Source: an uncultured Paracoccaceae bacterium
Lineage (GTDB): Bacteria; Pseudomonadota; Alphaproteobacteria; Rhodobacterales; Rhodobacteraceae
NCBI GenBank assembly: GCA_947501555.1
Contig: CANMWG010000002.1
Coordinates: forward strand, 134,224-198,223
Reading direction: 5' to 3'
Length of the DNA: 64,000 nucleotides
Made by a program: the position numbers and the translations under genes. A model generated the notes under the pieces. It ran no database searches, was not told where the DNA came from, and was given only the letters and a program-made list of their open reading frames with translations. Positions 36,084 through 45,055 of this stretch are shown here, piece after piece; the stretch's first letter is position 1, and each line of letters starts with the position of its first letter.

Positions 36084-37304
36084 ATGTATGATATCGCAAT
36101 ACTCTGGGACTGGATCGCCTTTGCAGTGCGCTGGTTGCACGTGATCACAGCCATCGCCTGGATCGGATCGTCGTTCTATTTCATTGCCCTTGATCTGGGG
36201 TTGAACCGCGACATTGATGGCCCGGCAGACGGCGAAGAATGGCAAGTGCACGGCGGCGGATTTTACCACATCCAGAAATATCTGGTGGCCCCCGAAGCCA
36301 TGCCCGAGCACCTGACCTGGTTCAAATGGGAAAGCTACGCAACCTGGCTTTCCGGGGCCGCCATGTTGGCGGTGGTCTATTGGGTCGGGGCCGAGCTTTA
36401 CCTGATCGACCCCAACAAAGCCGATATCAGTATCTTCACCGGCATCCTTATCTCAGCGGCCTCACTTGGGATCGGCTGGGTGATCTACGACCTGCTGTGT
36501 AAATCCCCCTTGGGCAATCAGCCGACGACGCTGATGATCCTGCTGTTCATCCTGCTGGTGGTGATGTCATGGGGGTACAACCAGATTTTCACCGGGCGGG
36601 CGGCACTGCTGCACTTAGGCGCATTCACCGCGACAATCATGACGGCCAATGTGTTTTTCATCATCATGCCGAACCAACGGATTGTTGTGGCTGACTTGCA
36701 GGCCGGGCGCACGCCAGACCCCAAATTCGGCAAGATTGCCAAGCTACGGTCCACCCATAACAACTACCTGACACTGCCGGTCATCTTCCTGATGCTGTCG
36801 AACCACTACCCGCTGGCTTTTGGCACGCAATACGCGTGGATCATCGCCGCACTGGTCTTCCTGATGGGGGTCACGATCCGGCATTACTTCAACTCCATGC
36901 ACGCGCGCAAAGGCCAGCCGAACTGGACATGGGCGGTGACCGTCATCCTGTTCATCCTGATCGCTTGGCTGTCCACATACCCCGGACATGACAGCTATGA
37001 AGAGGCAGAGGCGCGCGCGCTTACCCCCTATGAGCAGCGTTATGCATCAGCCGCCGGATTCGATGAGGCCCATGACATCGTCATTGGGCGCTGCTCAATG
37101 TGCCACGCACGCGAACCTGTCTGGAACAATATGCAATGGGCGCCCAAAGGGGTCTTTCTGGAAACGCCCGGCGATATCGCCCAACACGCGCGGCAAATCT
37201 ATCTGCAAGCCGGGGTCAGCCACGCCATGCCCCCCGCCAATATCACGAATTTGCCTGACGAAGACCGGGAAAAACTGATCGCCTGGTATAAAGCCGGGTC
37301 GTAG
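36084..37304 (+). CDS. puuD: Membrane-bound urate hydroxylase PuuD
   Basis: This 406-residue protein oxidises urate to 5-hydroxyisourate and passes electrons to the respiratory chain. The N-terminal 310 residues hold 8-9 membrane helices with conserved His (WLHVITAIAWIGSSFYF, HGGGFYHIQKY). The C-terminus is a cytochrome c domain with CSMCH and a Met ligand in HAMPPANITNLP. An AAAGGGGA ribosome site precedes the start. It is divergent from the LysR gene. Confidence 0.94.
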   Translation: MYDIAILWDWIAFAVRWLHVITAIAWIGSSFYFIALDLGLNRDIDGPADGEEWQVHGGGFYHIQKYLVAPEAMPEHLTWFKWESYATWLSGAAMLAVVYWVGAELYLIDPNKADISIFTGILISAASLGIGWVIYDLLCKSPLGNQPTTLMILLFILLVVMSWGYNQIFTGRAALLHLGAFTATIMTANVFFIIMPNQRIVVADLQAGRTPDPKFGKIAKLRSTHNNYLTLPVIFLMLSNHYPLAFGTQYAWIIAALVFLMGVTIRHYFNSMHARKGQPNWTWAVTVILFILIAWLSTYPGHDSYEEAEARALTPYEQRYASAAGFDEAHDIVIGRCSMCHAREPVWNNMQWAPKGVFLETPGDIAQHARQIYLQAGVSHAMPPANITNLPDEDREKLIAWYKAGS

Positions 37305-37322
37305 GTCGGGGTTCACCCCGAC
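37305..37322. repeat. Dispersed palindromic repeat, copy 1
   Basis: GTCGGGGT-TC-ACCCCGAC, preceded by GTAG, lies between the convergent puuD and 37313-38293 genes and covers the second gene's stop codon. It shares its layout (GTA-rich lead, G-rich stem, 2-4 nt centre) with copies at 38319, 45943 and 57999. Confidence 0.7.
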
Positions 37323-38293
37323 TCCTTTGCTGCAATCACACGCCGCGCCAGACCGCTCGACTGCCCATAGCTGACCAAAAACACCTCCAGCCCGCTATCT
37401 TTATGCAACCACAAAGCGCGCAATAATGCATCCGCAATCCAATCCTGCCGATTGCCAAATGCACCACCACCTAACAAGGTTAAGAACACCCGGCGATTAC
37501 CCGTACGCGCCGCATTCTGCACGGCGGCCAGCAGCGTCGCCTCATAGGCAGCCTCAAGAATGATCCGGGCCAAGGGGGCCCATACATCGGGATCAATATC
37601 GCTATAGGCCACAGGCATCGCGCTGCAATACACTTGGGTGACCAGGCGCCCGGCATTATTCGTCGTCACTTGCGTGTCCGCATGAACACCAACGCATAGG
37701 GCCTTGCGCAACTCATCCACTTCAAACTTTGCCAACTGCCCATTGATCCGGCGCAGGCTATCTGCGGTCGGCAAGGCATAGCCATTACGCATCTCCCAGA
37801 CAAAGCCCGGTCCCAAAAGTTTCCCAACATCACGCAAGCAATCAATCTGGCGATCCGCTGTCTGCCCTATCCCGCCATCCACCGGCACGAAATAGTTGCG
37901 ATAAATCGTACCCGCGAGACAGGCCAGGGCACAGGCCGGACCTTGGGTCAGATCATATTCATACCGGCCCACCCCCATCTCGGGTGTGACAGAGGGGCCT
38001 ACCATTTCCAGCAGGTTGAACTGCGATGCCACCTGAAACAACGCGCCCGCATTCTCAGGGCGCATATGGAGGCGCTGTACATCCGCCACGACTTCTTGAA
38101 CGGTCAAAGGCGGTCCCATCGGGGCCGAGACCGCAGCACGCAAAGTGGCCAAAGAAGGCACGACCAAACTACCAATCTCGGCACGCCAGCCGTTCTTGGC
38201 GGACACAAGGGTCGTCCCCTCAACGGCTAAATTTGCGTAAACCTCTGCGGGGGTTTCATCGGCAATGCCGGTCAGCTCTTCAAACCAATTCAT
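37313..38293 (-). CDS. Uncharacterised protein with a macrodomain-like C-terminal motif
   Basis: I do not recognise this 326-residue soluble protein with confidence. The middle has a conserved-looking block TQGPACALACLAGTIYRNYF followed by GQTADRQIDCLRDVGKLLG. The C-terminal third has LTLLGGGAFGNRQDWIADALLRAL, which resembles the G-x-G-x-F-G-N loop of macrodomain/PARG-like ADP-ribose-binding folds. It follows malK and a palindromic repeat on the same strand. The Met at 38293 was chosen; one at 38311 is possible, and neither has a good ribosome site. Confidence 0.7.
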   Translation of the reverse strand: MNWFEELTGIADETPAEVYANLAVEGTTLVSAKNGWRAEIGSLVVPSLATLRAAVSAPMGPPLTVQEVVADVQRLHMRPENAGALFQVASQFNLLEMVGPSVTPEMGVGRYEYDLTQGPACALACLAGTIYRNYFVPVDGGIGQTADRQIDCLRDVGKLLGPGFVWEMRNGYALPTADSLRRINGQLAKFEVDELRKALCVGVHADTQVTTNNAGRLVTQVYCSAMPVAYSDIDPDVWAPLARIILEAAYEATLLAAVQNAARTGNRRVFLTLLGGGAFGNRQDWIADALLRALWLHKDSGLEVFLVSYGQSSGLARRVIAAKESG

Positions 38294-38318
38294 AGCAGCG
38301 ACAATGGGCATATCGTAA

Positions 38319-38336
38319 GATGGGTTTCAACCCATC
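38319..38336. repeat. Dispersed palindromic repeat, copy 2
   Basis: GATGGGTT-TC-AACCCATC, preceded by CGTAA, lies 6 bp beyond the malK stop and upstream of the macrodomain-like gene. Stem and lead are nearly the same as in the copy at 45943. Confidence 0.75.
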
Positions 38337-38342
38337 GCCCTA

Positions 38343-39413
38343 TTAAGGATCAATCCGTGCGCCCGTCACAGCATCAAAGAAATTCAATGCACCGGGCGCA
38401 ATCGACAGACCAACCTGCTCGGTCCGATCCTCATCCATACGGCCCGGCAAACGGGCCGTAACAGACACGCCGTTCAAAGCAAAATTCAGATAGCACTCGG
38501 CGCCCGTATTCTCGATCATTGTCGGGGTCACGTCCAAATCCGGCGCACCCGTAGCCAACATCAAATACTCTGGACGGATGCCCACCTGCACCGCAGCGGG
38601 CAGACCTGCAGGTGCGGCCAATGACACGTCGCCCATCTGCAACCGGCCATCAGACACCACAGCAGGAATGATATTCATCGGCGGAGAGCCCATGAAATCT
38701 GCCACAAACGTATTTGCCGGCCGATCATAAATCTCTTGCGGGGTGCCGATCTGCTGAATGTCACCACCTTTCAGCACCACAATCCGACTGGCCAGTGTCA
38801 TCGCCTCAATCTGATCATGGGTGACATAAACGATGCTGGCACCCGTGGTCTTATGCAGCCGCTTGATTTCGGCGCGCATTTCAACGCGTAGCTTGGCATC
38901 CAGGTTCGACAAAGGCTCATCAAACAAAAACAGTTTGGGGTCACGCACCAAGGCGCGGCCCATGGCAACGCGCTGCCGCTGGCCACCAGACAGCTGCGAC
39001 GGGTTGCGATCCAACAGATGATCGATTTGCAGCAAACGGGCGACCTCTAAGATCTTGGCATCCATCTGCGGCTTGGGCACTTTGCGGATCTTCATTCCAA
39101 AGCCGATATTCTCACCCACGGTCATGGTCGGGTACAAAGCATAGCTTTGGAAAACCATCGCAATATCGCGGTCTTTCGGGGGCTCTTGGGTTACATCTCT
39201 GCCGCCAATCATCAATGATCCAGCAGTGATTTCCTCAAGCCCCGCGATACAATTCAACAAGGTGGATTTACCGCAACCCGACGGGCCAACAAGGACCAAA
39301 AACTCACCCTGCTCCATGGCGATATTAATGTTGCGCAGCACCTCTACCGCGCCATAGGATTTACTCACACCTCTTATTTCCAGTGCGGGTTGTGGGCTCA
39401 AATCTAAGGCCAT
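38343..39413 (-). CDS. malK: Sugar ABC transporter ATP-binding protein, MalK/UgpC type
   Basis: This 356-residue ATPase energises the MalEFG importer encoded on the other strand. It has Walker A GPSGCGKST, the signature LSGGQRQRVAMGRAL, Walker B LFLFDEPLSNLD, and a C-terminal TOBE regulatory domain (about 235-356), the normal length for this class. Its start overlaps the end of the LacI-type regulator gene by 10 bases, so regulator and ATPase are co-transcribed. Confidence 0.94.
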   Translation of the reverse strand: MALDLSPQPALEIRGVSKSYGAVEVLRNINIAMEQGEFLVLVGPSGCGKSTLLNCIAGLEEITAGSLMIGGRDVTQEPPKDRDIAMVFQSYALYPTMTVGENIGFGMKIRKVPKPQMDAKILEVARLLQIDHLLDRNPSQLSGGQRQRVAMGRALVRDPKLFLFDEPLSNLDAKLRVEMRAEIKRLHKTTGASIVYVTHDQIEAMTLASRIVVLKGGDIQQIGTPQEIYDRPANTFVADFMGSPPMNIIPAVVSDGRLQMGDVSLAAPAGLPAAVQVGIRPEYLMLATGAPDLDVTPTMIENTGAECYLNFALNGVSVTARLPGRMDEDRTEQVGLSIAPGALNFFDAVTGARIDP

Positions 39414-40447
39414 GGGCTTTCCCCTCCCTTGGGCGCGGGACCGGTTGAGGCCCGCACAATCAGCGCGGCGCGCTCCACCTGCTGCTCTGCCGGGGCACCT
39501 TTGATATGGGCGACCATCAATGCGGCTAGCGGCACGCAGGCATCGCGCAACGGGGCGCGGGTGACTGTCAAAGCTGGCTCTAACCCAACGGGATCCATCA
39601 ATGGCAAAGCGTCATCATGGGCCATCACCGAGATATCCTGCGGCACCCGCAAACCCCGGTCTTTCACTGCGCGGATGACACCCGCCGCAATCAAGGTCGA
39701 AGCGCAGACAATGGCGGTCGGTGGCACCCCATCGCGGCCCGATAACATCGCAAGACCGATGGTGTATCCCTGCATTTCGGTTTCCGCGTCAGATGCGGCA
39801 AAGGCTGCAGGTACAGGCAAACCTTCAGCCGCCATTGCGGCCTGAAACCCGCCCAACCGATCCACCGCATAGGCATAGCGCAGCTGGCCATTCACCAAGG
39901 CAATTCGCTTGTGACCCAGCGATGACAACAGCTGCACCGCATCTTGGGACACGGCTGCATTATCAATTCCATAACAGGCATAGGGCACATCTGGGCCCGT
40001 CTGCCCGTGCATCACAAAGGGAATGCCCTTTTCGCGCAGATAGGCCACACGCGGGTCATCTGGCACGGGGGCGTTCAGAATGAAGCCATCCAAGATATCC
40101 CGCTCCATCAGTTTGCGGTAGGGCAACACCGGATCGTCATCCTGATCGACGGCCAAAACCAAATCCACGTCATGGGCACCCAGCGCCGCAGTCAACCCCG
40201 TGAGCATTTCAAAGAACGTCTGATCCGCACTCATATCCGCACGGATTTTGATGATCATCCCGACCATGCCAGAGCGACCTGTGACCAATCTTTGCGCGAC
40301 GCGGTTGGGGCGATAACCCAATCTATCGGCCACTTCGCGGACCTTATCGCGGGTCTTTACATTCACCTCGGGAAACCCATTCAGCGCCCGGCTGACGGTG
40401 GCAGGCGACAAGCCCAGTTCGACCCCAATGTCTTTCAACGTTGCCAT
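39404..40447 (-). CDS. LacI family transcriptional regulator
   Basis: This 347-residue repressor has the LacI-type helix-turn-helix at its N-terminus (TLKDIGVELGLSPATVSRALNG) with the hinge helix, and a periplasmic-binding-like sugar-sensing domain. It is divergent from the alpha-glucosidase/malEFG operon and starts the malK operon, so it probably controls both through operators at 40459 and 40546. The likely inducer is maltose, trehalose or a related glucoside. Confidence 0.93.
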   Translation of the reverse strand: MATLKDIGVELGLSPATVSRALNGFPEVNVKTRDKVREVADRLGYRPNRVAQRLVTGRSGMVGMIIKIRADMSADQTFFEMLTGLTAALGAHDVDLVLAVDQDDDPVLPYRKLMERDILDGFILNAPVPDDPRVAYLREKGIPFVMHGQTGPDVPYACYGIDNAAVSQDAVQLLSSLGHKRIALVNGQLRYAYAVDRLGGFQAAMAAEGLPVPAAFAASDAETEMQGYTIGLAMLSGRDGVPPTAIVCASTLIAAGVIRAVKDRGLRVPQDISVMAHDDALPLMDPVGLEPALTVTRAPLRDACVPLAALMVAHIKGAPAEQQVERAALIVRASTGPAPKGGESPWP

Positions 40448-40458
40448 CTGATCTCTTT

Positions 40459-40473
40459 TGTAAGCGTTTTAAC
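40459..40473. promoter_or_regulatory. Candidate LacI-type operator 1
   Basis: TGTAAGCGTTTTAAC has the central CG and flanks of LacI/CcpA-type operators. It lies 12 bp upstream of the regulator's own start, suited to autorepression. Its core is the reverse complement of operator 2 with one mismatch. Confidence 0.5.
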
Positions 40474-40545
40474 TTTTGTCTCTTCGATCATGAAAGTGAC
40501 GGATCAACCTATCTAAAACAAGCATTAATCTGCCAATACAAAAAA

Positions 40546-40561
40546 ATTAAAACGATTTGAA
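40546..40561. promoter_or_regulatory. Candidate LacI-type operator 2
   Basis: ATTAAAACGATTTGAA contains TTAAAACGATT, which matches 10 of 11 bases of operator 1 read on the other strand. It lies 48 bp upstream of the alpha-glucosidase start, near the promoter of the divergent mal operon. Confidence 0.5.
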
Positions 40562-40608
40562 AATAGAATTCAATTTGTTACCGTGAGGACGAATCAGGGA
40601 GGATTCCG

Positions 40609-42228
40609 ATGAATGAATGGTGGCGCGATGCGGTGATCTATCAGATCTATCCGCGCTCATTTCAGGACGACAACGGCGATGGCGTTGGTGACATTGCAGG
40701 CATCACGCGACGCTTGCCCCATATCGCAGCATTGGGTGCGGATTGCATCTGGCTGAGCCCGATCTTTACCTCACCACAAAAAGACATGGGCTACGACGTC
40801 AGCAACTACACGGATATCGATCCGTTGTTCGGTACGCTTGCGGATTTCGACGCGCTGATCGCCCGCGCCCATGACCTCGGGCTGAAAGTAATCACCGATC
40901 AGGTCCTGTCGCATACCTCCGATCAGCATCCGTGGTTCACAGCGTCCCGGGTCAGCCGCGACAATGATAAATCGGATTGGTACGTCTGGGCTGACCCGCT
41001 GCCCGATGGATCGCCGCCCACCAATTGGCACAGCCACTTTGGCGGGCCTGCATGGGAATTCGACCCACAGCGCGGGCAATATTATCTGCACAATTTCTTG
41101 GCGGCACAGCCCGACCTGAACTTTCACAACCCCAATGTGGTTGATGCGATCCTTGAGACCTGCAAATTCTGGCTCGACAGGGGGTTGGACGGGTTCCGCC
41201 TTGATACGGTGAATTACTATTTCCACGACGCCGATTTGCGGTCCAACCCGGCCGCACAAGCGAACCCGCAGATCATGGCGACTGATCTTTATGGGATGCA
41301 GGACAATATCTACAACAAAACCCGGCCCGAGAACCTTGGCTTTCTGGAACAGCTGCGCGCCCTGACCGACCAATATGACGACATCATGATGGTCGGCGAA
41401 GTGGGAGAAATGGGGCGAAAGTCGATCCAGATCATGGGCGATTATACGGCAGGCAACACACGGCTGCACATGGCCTACAGCTTTGCGATGCTCGGTCCGG
41501 ATTTCAGCGCCGATCACTTCCGCAGCTGTATCGAAGGGTTCCAGCAAGGCGCGCCAAATGGGCACCCAAAGTGGTCATTCAGCAACCACGATGTACCCCG
41601 GCACGTCACCCGCTGGGGCGATCATGCGGTCAGTGATGGGCATATCGCAAGGCTGGCCTGCGCGATGCTGATGTCGTTTGAGGGCACGATTGGGATTTAT
41701 CAAGGTGAAGAGCTTGGCCAGTCCGAGACCGCGCTGACCTACGACGAACTGACCGACCCGCCTGCCCTGCGGTACTGGCCGACAATCAAAGGCCGCGACG
41801 GATGCCGGACCCCGATGGTTTGGGAACAGGATAAACCCAACGCGGGTTTCAGTACCGGGCGGCCGTGGCTGCCGGTCAAATCACCGCAAGCCGCGCTGTC
41901 GGTCGACACGCAAGAGGCGGCAAACGCCAGCACGCTGCATTTCTACCGGGCCGCCATCGCGTTCCGCAAAGCACAGCCCGCACTGACCAGTGGCAACACG
42001 ACCTTTATCACCTTGCCCGAACCGCTCTTGGCCTTTCACCGGAAGGCCGACGGGCAGCAAATGACCTGCGCTTTCAACCTGTCCAAGGACCCCAAGGTCA
42101 TCCAGCTGACGGGCCAAGCCACGTTGACCGGTCCCCGGCATGCCAATCTCGACGGTCCGACACTGACACTACCTGGCAACGGTTTTGCGTATTTGACCCA
42201 TGACGGGGCCCTGTCCTTGTCTGCTTGA
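40609..42228 (+). CDS. GH13 alpha-glucosidase
   Basis: This 539-residue cytoplasmic glycoside hydrolase splits imported alpha-glucosides such as maltose, isomaltose or trehalose-type sugars. All GH13 regions are present: DQVLSH (about 97-102), nucleophile Asp199 in GFRLDTVN, acid/base Glu264 in MVGEVGE and Asp328 in FSNHD. The start YQIYPRSFQDDNGDGVGDI is typical of oligo-1,6-glucosidase/alpha-glucosidase enzymes. A GGGAGGA ribosome site precedes it. It leads the malEFG operon; AglA is the closest functional label I can give. Confidence 0.94.
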   Translation: MNEWWRDAVIYQIYPRSFQDDNGDGVGDIAGITRRLPHIAALGADCIWLSPIFTSPQKDMGYDVSNYTDIDPLFGTLADFDALIARAHDLGLKVITDQVLSHTSDQHPWFTASRVSRDNDKSDWYVWADPLPDGSPPTNWHSHFGGPAWEFDPQRGQYYLHNFLAAQPDLNFHNPNVVDAILETCKFWLDRGLDGFRLDTVNYYFHDADLRSNPAAQANPQIMATDLYGMQDNIYNKTRPENLGFLEQLRALTDQYDDIMMVGEVGEMGRKSIQIMGDYTAGNTRLHMAYSFAMLGPDFSADHFRSCIEGFQQGAPNGHPKWSFSNHDVPRHVTRWGDHAVSDGHIARLACAMLMSFEGTIGIYQGEELGQSETALTYDELTDPPALRYWPTIKGRDGCRTPMVWEQDKPNAGFSTGRPWLPVKSPQAALSVDTQEAANASTLHFYRAAIAFRKAQPALTSGNTTFITLPEPLLAFHRKADGQQMTCAFNLSKDPKVIQLTGQATLTGPRHANLDGPTLTLPGNGFAYLTHDGALSLSA

Positions 42229-42252
42229 TCACAATCTCTGGGAGGAGACATC

Positions 42253-43410
42253 ATGCAAAGATTACTACCAACATTGGCCCTTCTTCTGGGCACAACAGCA
42301 CCGGCTTTGGCGCTTGAAAACGGCACGATCACCATCTGGACCGGCGACAACCGGGACCGGGCGGCACTGTTGGAGGCAGTGCAACCCTTCGTGGACGATC
42401 TGGGTGTTCAGGTCATCGTTGAGATCGTTGACCCTGACCTGCCGCAAAAGTTCCAGCAAGCAGCGGCCACCGGCGACGGACCTGACATCGTGCTTTGGGC
42501 GCATGACCGGTTTGGTGAATGGGCCGGTGGCGGGCTGATCGCGCCGGTGCAGCCCTCGGTCACATGGTCCGAAGACATCCTGCCTGCGGCCATGGATGCA
42601 GTCCAATTTGATGGTAAAACATGGGGCTACCCGCTGGCCGTCGAAGCGGTCACGTTGATCTACAACAAGGATATCATCGACACGCCACCTGCCTCGCTCG
42701 AAGAAATCGCAGGTCTCGGCATCGAAGGCCAGAAAATCCTCTGGGACTACAACAATACCTATTTCACGATGCCCATATTGATGGCAGGCGGCGGCTACGC
42801 CTTCCAAAAGGTGGACGGCAGTTTTGATGGGTCGACCACAGGCGTGAACACCCAAGGTGCAATTGCCGGGGCAGAGGTGCTCAAATCACTCTTCGATGAC
42901 GGGGTGCTGCCGCAAGGGGTCGACTATGGCGTCATGGACGGGGCAATGAGCAACGGCGAGGTTGCCATGGTCCTGAACGGCCCTTGGTCATGGGCGGCGT
43001 TTGAAGAGGCCAATATCAACATCGGCGTGGCCCCAATCCCAACCGTCAACGGACAGGTATCGCCCCCCTTCCTTGGGGTGCAGGCCCTTGGGATCAACGC
43101 CGCGTCACCAAACACGGACCTCGCGGTTGAATTGATCGAGAACTATCTGGCCACCGACGAAGGGCTGGCGATCTGGAATGCAGGCAACGGGCTGGGGGCG
43201 CTGGCGGATGCCTCGGCGGCTGTTGCGCAAAACAACCCGTTAGTCAGCGACATGCTGGCTGTTGCGGCGAACGGTGTACCGATGCCATCGAACCCCGAAA
43301 TGGGTGCGTTCTGGGCGGCGATGGGCCCTGCCCTGACCAACATCACATCCGGTGCGGCGGCACCTAGAGATGCGCTGAACGACGCAGCAACGCGCATTCT
43401 GGGCGAATAA
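42253..43410 (+). CDS. malE: Maltose/maltodextrin-type ABC substrate-binding protein
   Basis: This 385-residue periplasmic protein has a Sec signal peptide cut near APALA-LE (residue 20) and the MalE fold: GTITIWTGDNRDRAALLEA, ATGDGPDIVLWAHDRFGEWA, and WGYPLAVEAVTLIYNKDII, with Trp and Asp residues placed for sugar stacking. It delivers sugar to MalFGK. It has a GGGAGGAG ribosome site. A hairpin follows it before malF. Confidence 0.92.
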   Translation: MQRLLPTLALLLGTTAPALALENGTITIWTGDNRDRAALLEAVQPFVDDLGVQVIVEIVDPDLPQKFQQAAATGDGPDIVLWAHDRFGEWAGGGLIAPVQPSVTWSEDILPAAMDAVQFDGKTWGYPLAVEAVTLIYNKDIIDTPPASLEEIAGLGIEGQKILWDYNNTYFTMPILMAGGGYAFQKVDGSFDGSTTGVNTQGAIAGAEVLKSLFDDGVLPQGVDYGVMDGAMSNGEVAMVLNGPWSWAAFEEANINIGVAPIPTVNGQVSPPFLGVQALGINAASPNTDLAVELIENYLATDEGLAIWNAGNGLGALADASAAVAQNNPLVSDMLAVAANGVPMPSNPEMGAFWAAMGPALTNITSGAAAPRDALNDAATRILGE

Positions 43411-43418
43411 GTGTAACA

Positions 43419-43444
43419 TGGGGCGATAAATATCTGTCGCCCCA
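43419..43444 (+). terminator. Hairpin between malE and malF
   Basis: TGGGGCGA (43419-43426) pairs exactly with TCGCCCCA (43437-43444) around a 10-nt AT-rich loop, 9 bases past the malE stop. There is no T tract. It probably stabilises malE mRNA or lowers expression of malFG, as the intercistronic structure after E. coli malE does. Confidence 0.6.
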
Positions 43445-43471
43445 ACGCAGCTCGTCAGGACGTATCGCCTC

Positions 43472-44995
43472 ATGACCGCCACCGCTGACAGCCACCACCA
43501 AACGGCGCCCGAATGGCCGCGGCTGATCTGGGTCGGTCTGATCACAACCATGCTGCTCTTTGGGGCTTTCCACCTATACGCCATCGCGCAGCCGCTCTTC
43601 GGGGCGATCCTATTGGCGCTCGCTGCAGGCTTTGCGATCATCTTCGGGGCCAACCGGTTCTATGGGGCAAGGTTCATCTTTCCGGGCATAGCAGCGGTGC
43701 TGATATTCATCGCCTTCCCGGTGATCTACACGATCTACATCGGGTTCACGAACTACTCTTCATTCAACCTGCTGACCTATGAACGCACGGTCGAAGTGCT
43801 GACCTCGCGCGGTTCTGTCGATCCGGCAACCGAACAACCCTTCGCGGTCGCACGGGACGGGAACGGCTACCGCATCTGGTTGCCAGACTCAGGGCTGCTC
43901 TCCGAAACAGTCAAATTAGACGGCGAACAATCGGTCAGCCTGAGCCCCGCCGATGAGCCCGCAGAACTGCTCGCGCGCCGTGACGCCATTGGGCTACGCA
44001 GCGGGCTACAGGTGCTGACACTCACGACACCTGAGGGGGTGATCATCCAAAACGCGGGCCTGCGGACATTTGCGACGGTCACTCCGGACTACGTACAAAT
44101 CAGCCCGAACATTCTGACAAAATCGGACGGCACAATCCTGACGGCAGACCACGCAAAAGGGTTCTTTATCGATGCGGCAGGCGAACAGGTGCCGCCCGGC
44201 TGGCGGGTGAACATAGGGTGGAGCAACTTCGAACGGGTCTTTCAATCCGAAGGCATCCGCAGGCCAATGGTCCGCATCTTCATCTGGACCTTTATCTTCG
44301 CGACGGCCTCGGTCGTATTGACCTTCGCGCTTGGGCTGACACTGGCGGTCATCCTGCAATGGCCACACCTGCGGCTCAAAGCAGCCTACCGGATATTATT
44401 GATCCTGCCCTATGCGGTCCCTGCATTCATCTCGATCTTGGTGTTCAAAGGGCTGTTCAACCAGAACTTCGGCGAGATTAATCTGATTCTTGAGGCGCTC
44501 TTTGGGATCCGACCCAACTGGTTCACAGACGGGAACCTGGCCCGGGCAATGATCCTGGTGGTGAACACATGGCTGGGCTACCCCTACATGATGCTGCTGG
44601 CGATGGGCTTTTTGCAGGGGGTGCCGGAAGACCACAAAAAAGCGGCAGCACTGGAGGGGGCAGGCGCGCTGCGGGTATTTTTCACGATCACGTTGCCACA
44701 AATCATCCCACCGTTCCTGCCACTGTTGATCGCATCGTTTGCGTTTAACTTTAACAATATGGTGCTGATCTTCCTGCTGACACGGGGGCTGCCCGACATC
44801 CCAGGTACGGTGATCCCGGCAGGTGAAACGGATATCCTCGCCAGCTTCACCTACCGCTTGGCCTTCGACAATGCAGGGCAACAATTCGGGCTGGCCGGGG
44901 CCATCACATTGCTGATTTTCTTTGTGGTGGCGGTGATATCCTACGCCAATTTCGTCGCAATGCGGCGCGCAGCACAACGACAGACGGGACGCTGA
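43472..44995 (+). CDS. malF: Maltose-type ABC permease MalF
   Basis: This 507-residue permease has about eight membrane helices. A large periplasmic loop between helices 3 and 4 (about 105-260) corresponds to the P2 domain of E. coli MalF, so it is a true MalF-type subunit rather than the shorter AglF/UgpA type. The EAA loop is EDHKKAAALEGAGALRVFF. It lies 61 bp after malE. Confidence 0.92.
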   Translation: MTATADSHHQTAPEWPRLIWVGLITTMLLFGAFHLYAIAQPLFGAILLALAAGFAIIFGANRFYGARFIFPGIAAVLIFIAFPVIYTIYIGFTNYSSFNLLTYERTVEVLTSRGSVDPATEQPFAVARDGNGYRIWLPDSGLLSETVKLDGEQSVSLSPADEPAELLARRDAIGLRSGLQVLTLTTPEGVIIQNAGLRTFATVTPDYVQISPNILTKSDGTILTADHAKGFFIDAAGEQVPPGWRVNIGWSNFERVFQSEGIRRPMVRIFIWTFIFATASVVLTFALGLTLAVILQWPHLRLKAAYRILLILPYAVPAFISILVFKGLFNQNFGEINLILEALFGIRPNWFTDGNLARAMILVVNTWLGYPYMMLLAMGFLQGVPEDHKKAAALEGAGALRVFFTITLPQIIPPFLPLLIASFAFNFNNMVLIFLLTRGLPDIPGTVIPAGETDILASFTYRLAFDNAGQQFGLAGAITLLIFFVVAVISYANFVAMRRAAQRQTGR

Positions 44996-45055
44996 CGGGA
45001 TGGCGGGCGGGGCGAGGTGCGCAGCACGAGCGGCGATCCGACAGAAGGGGCACAG

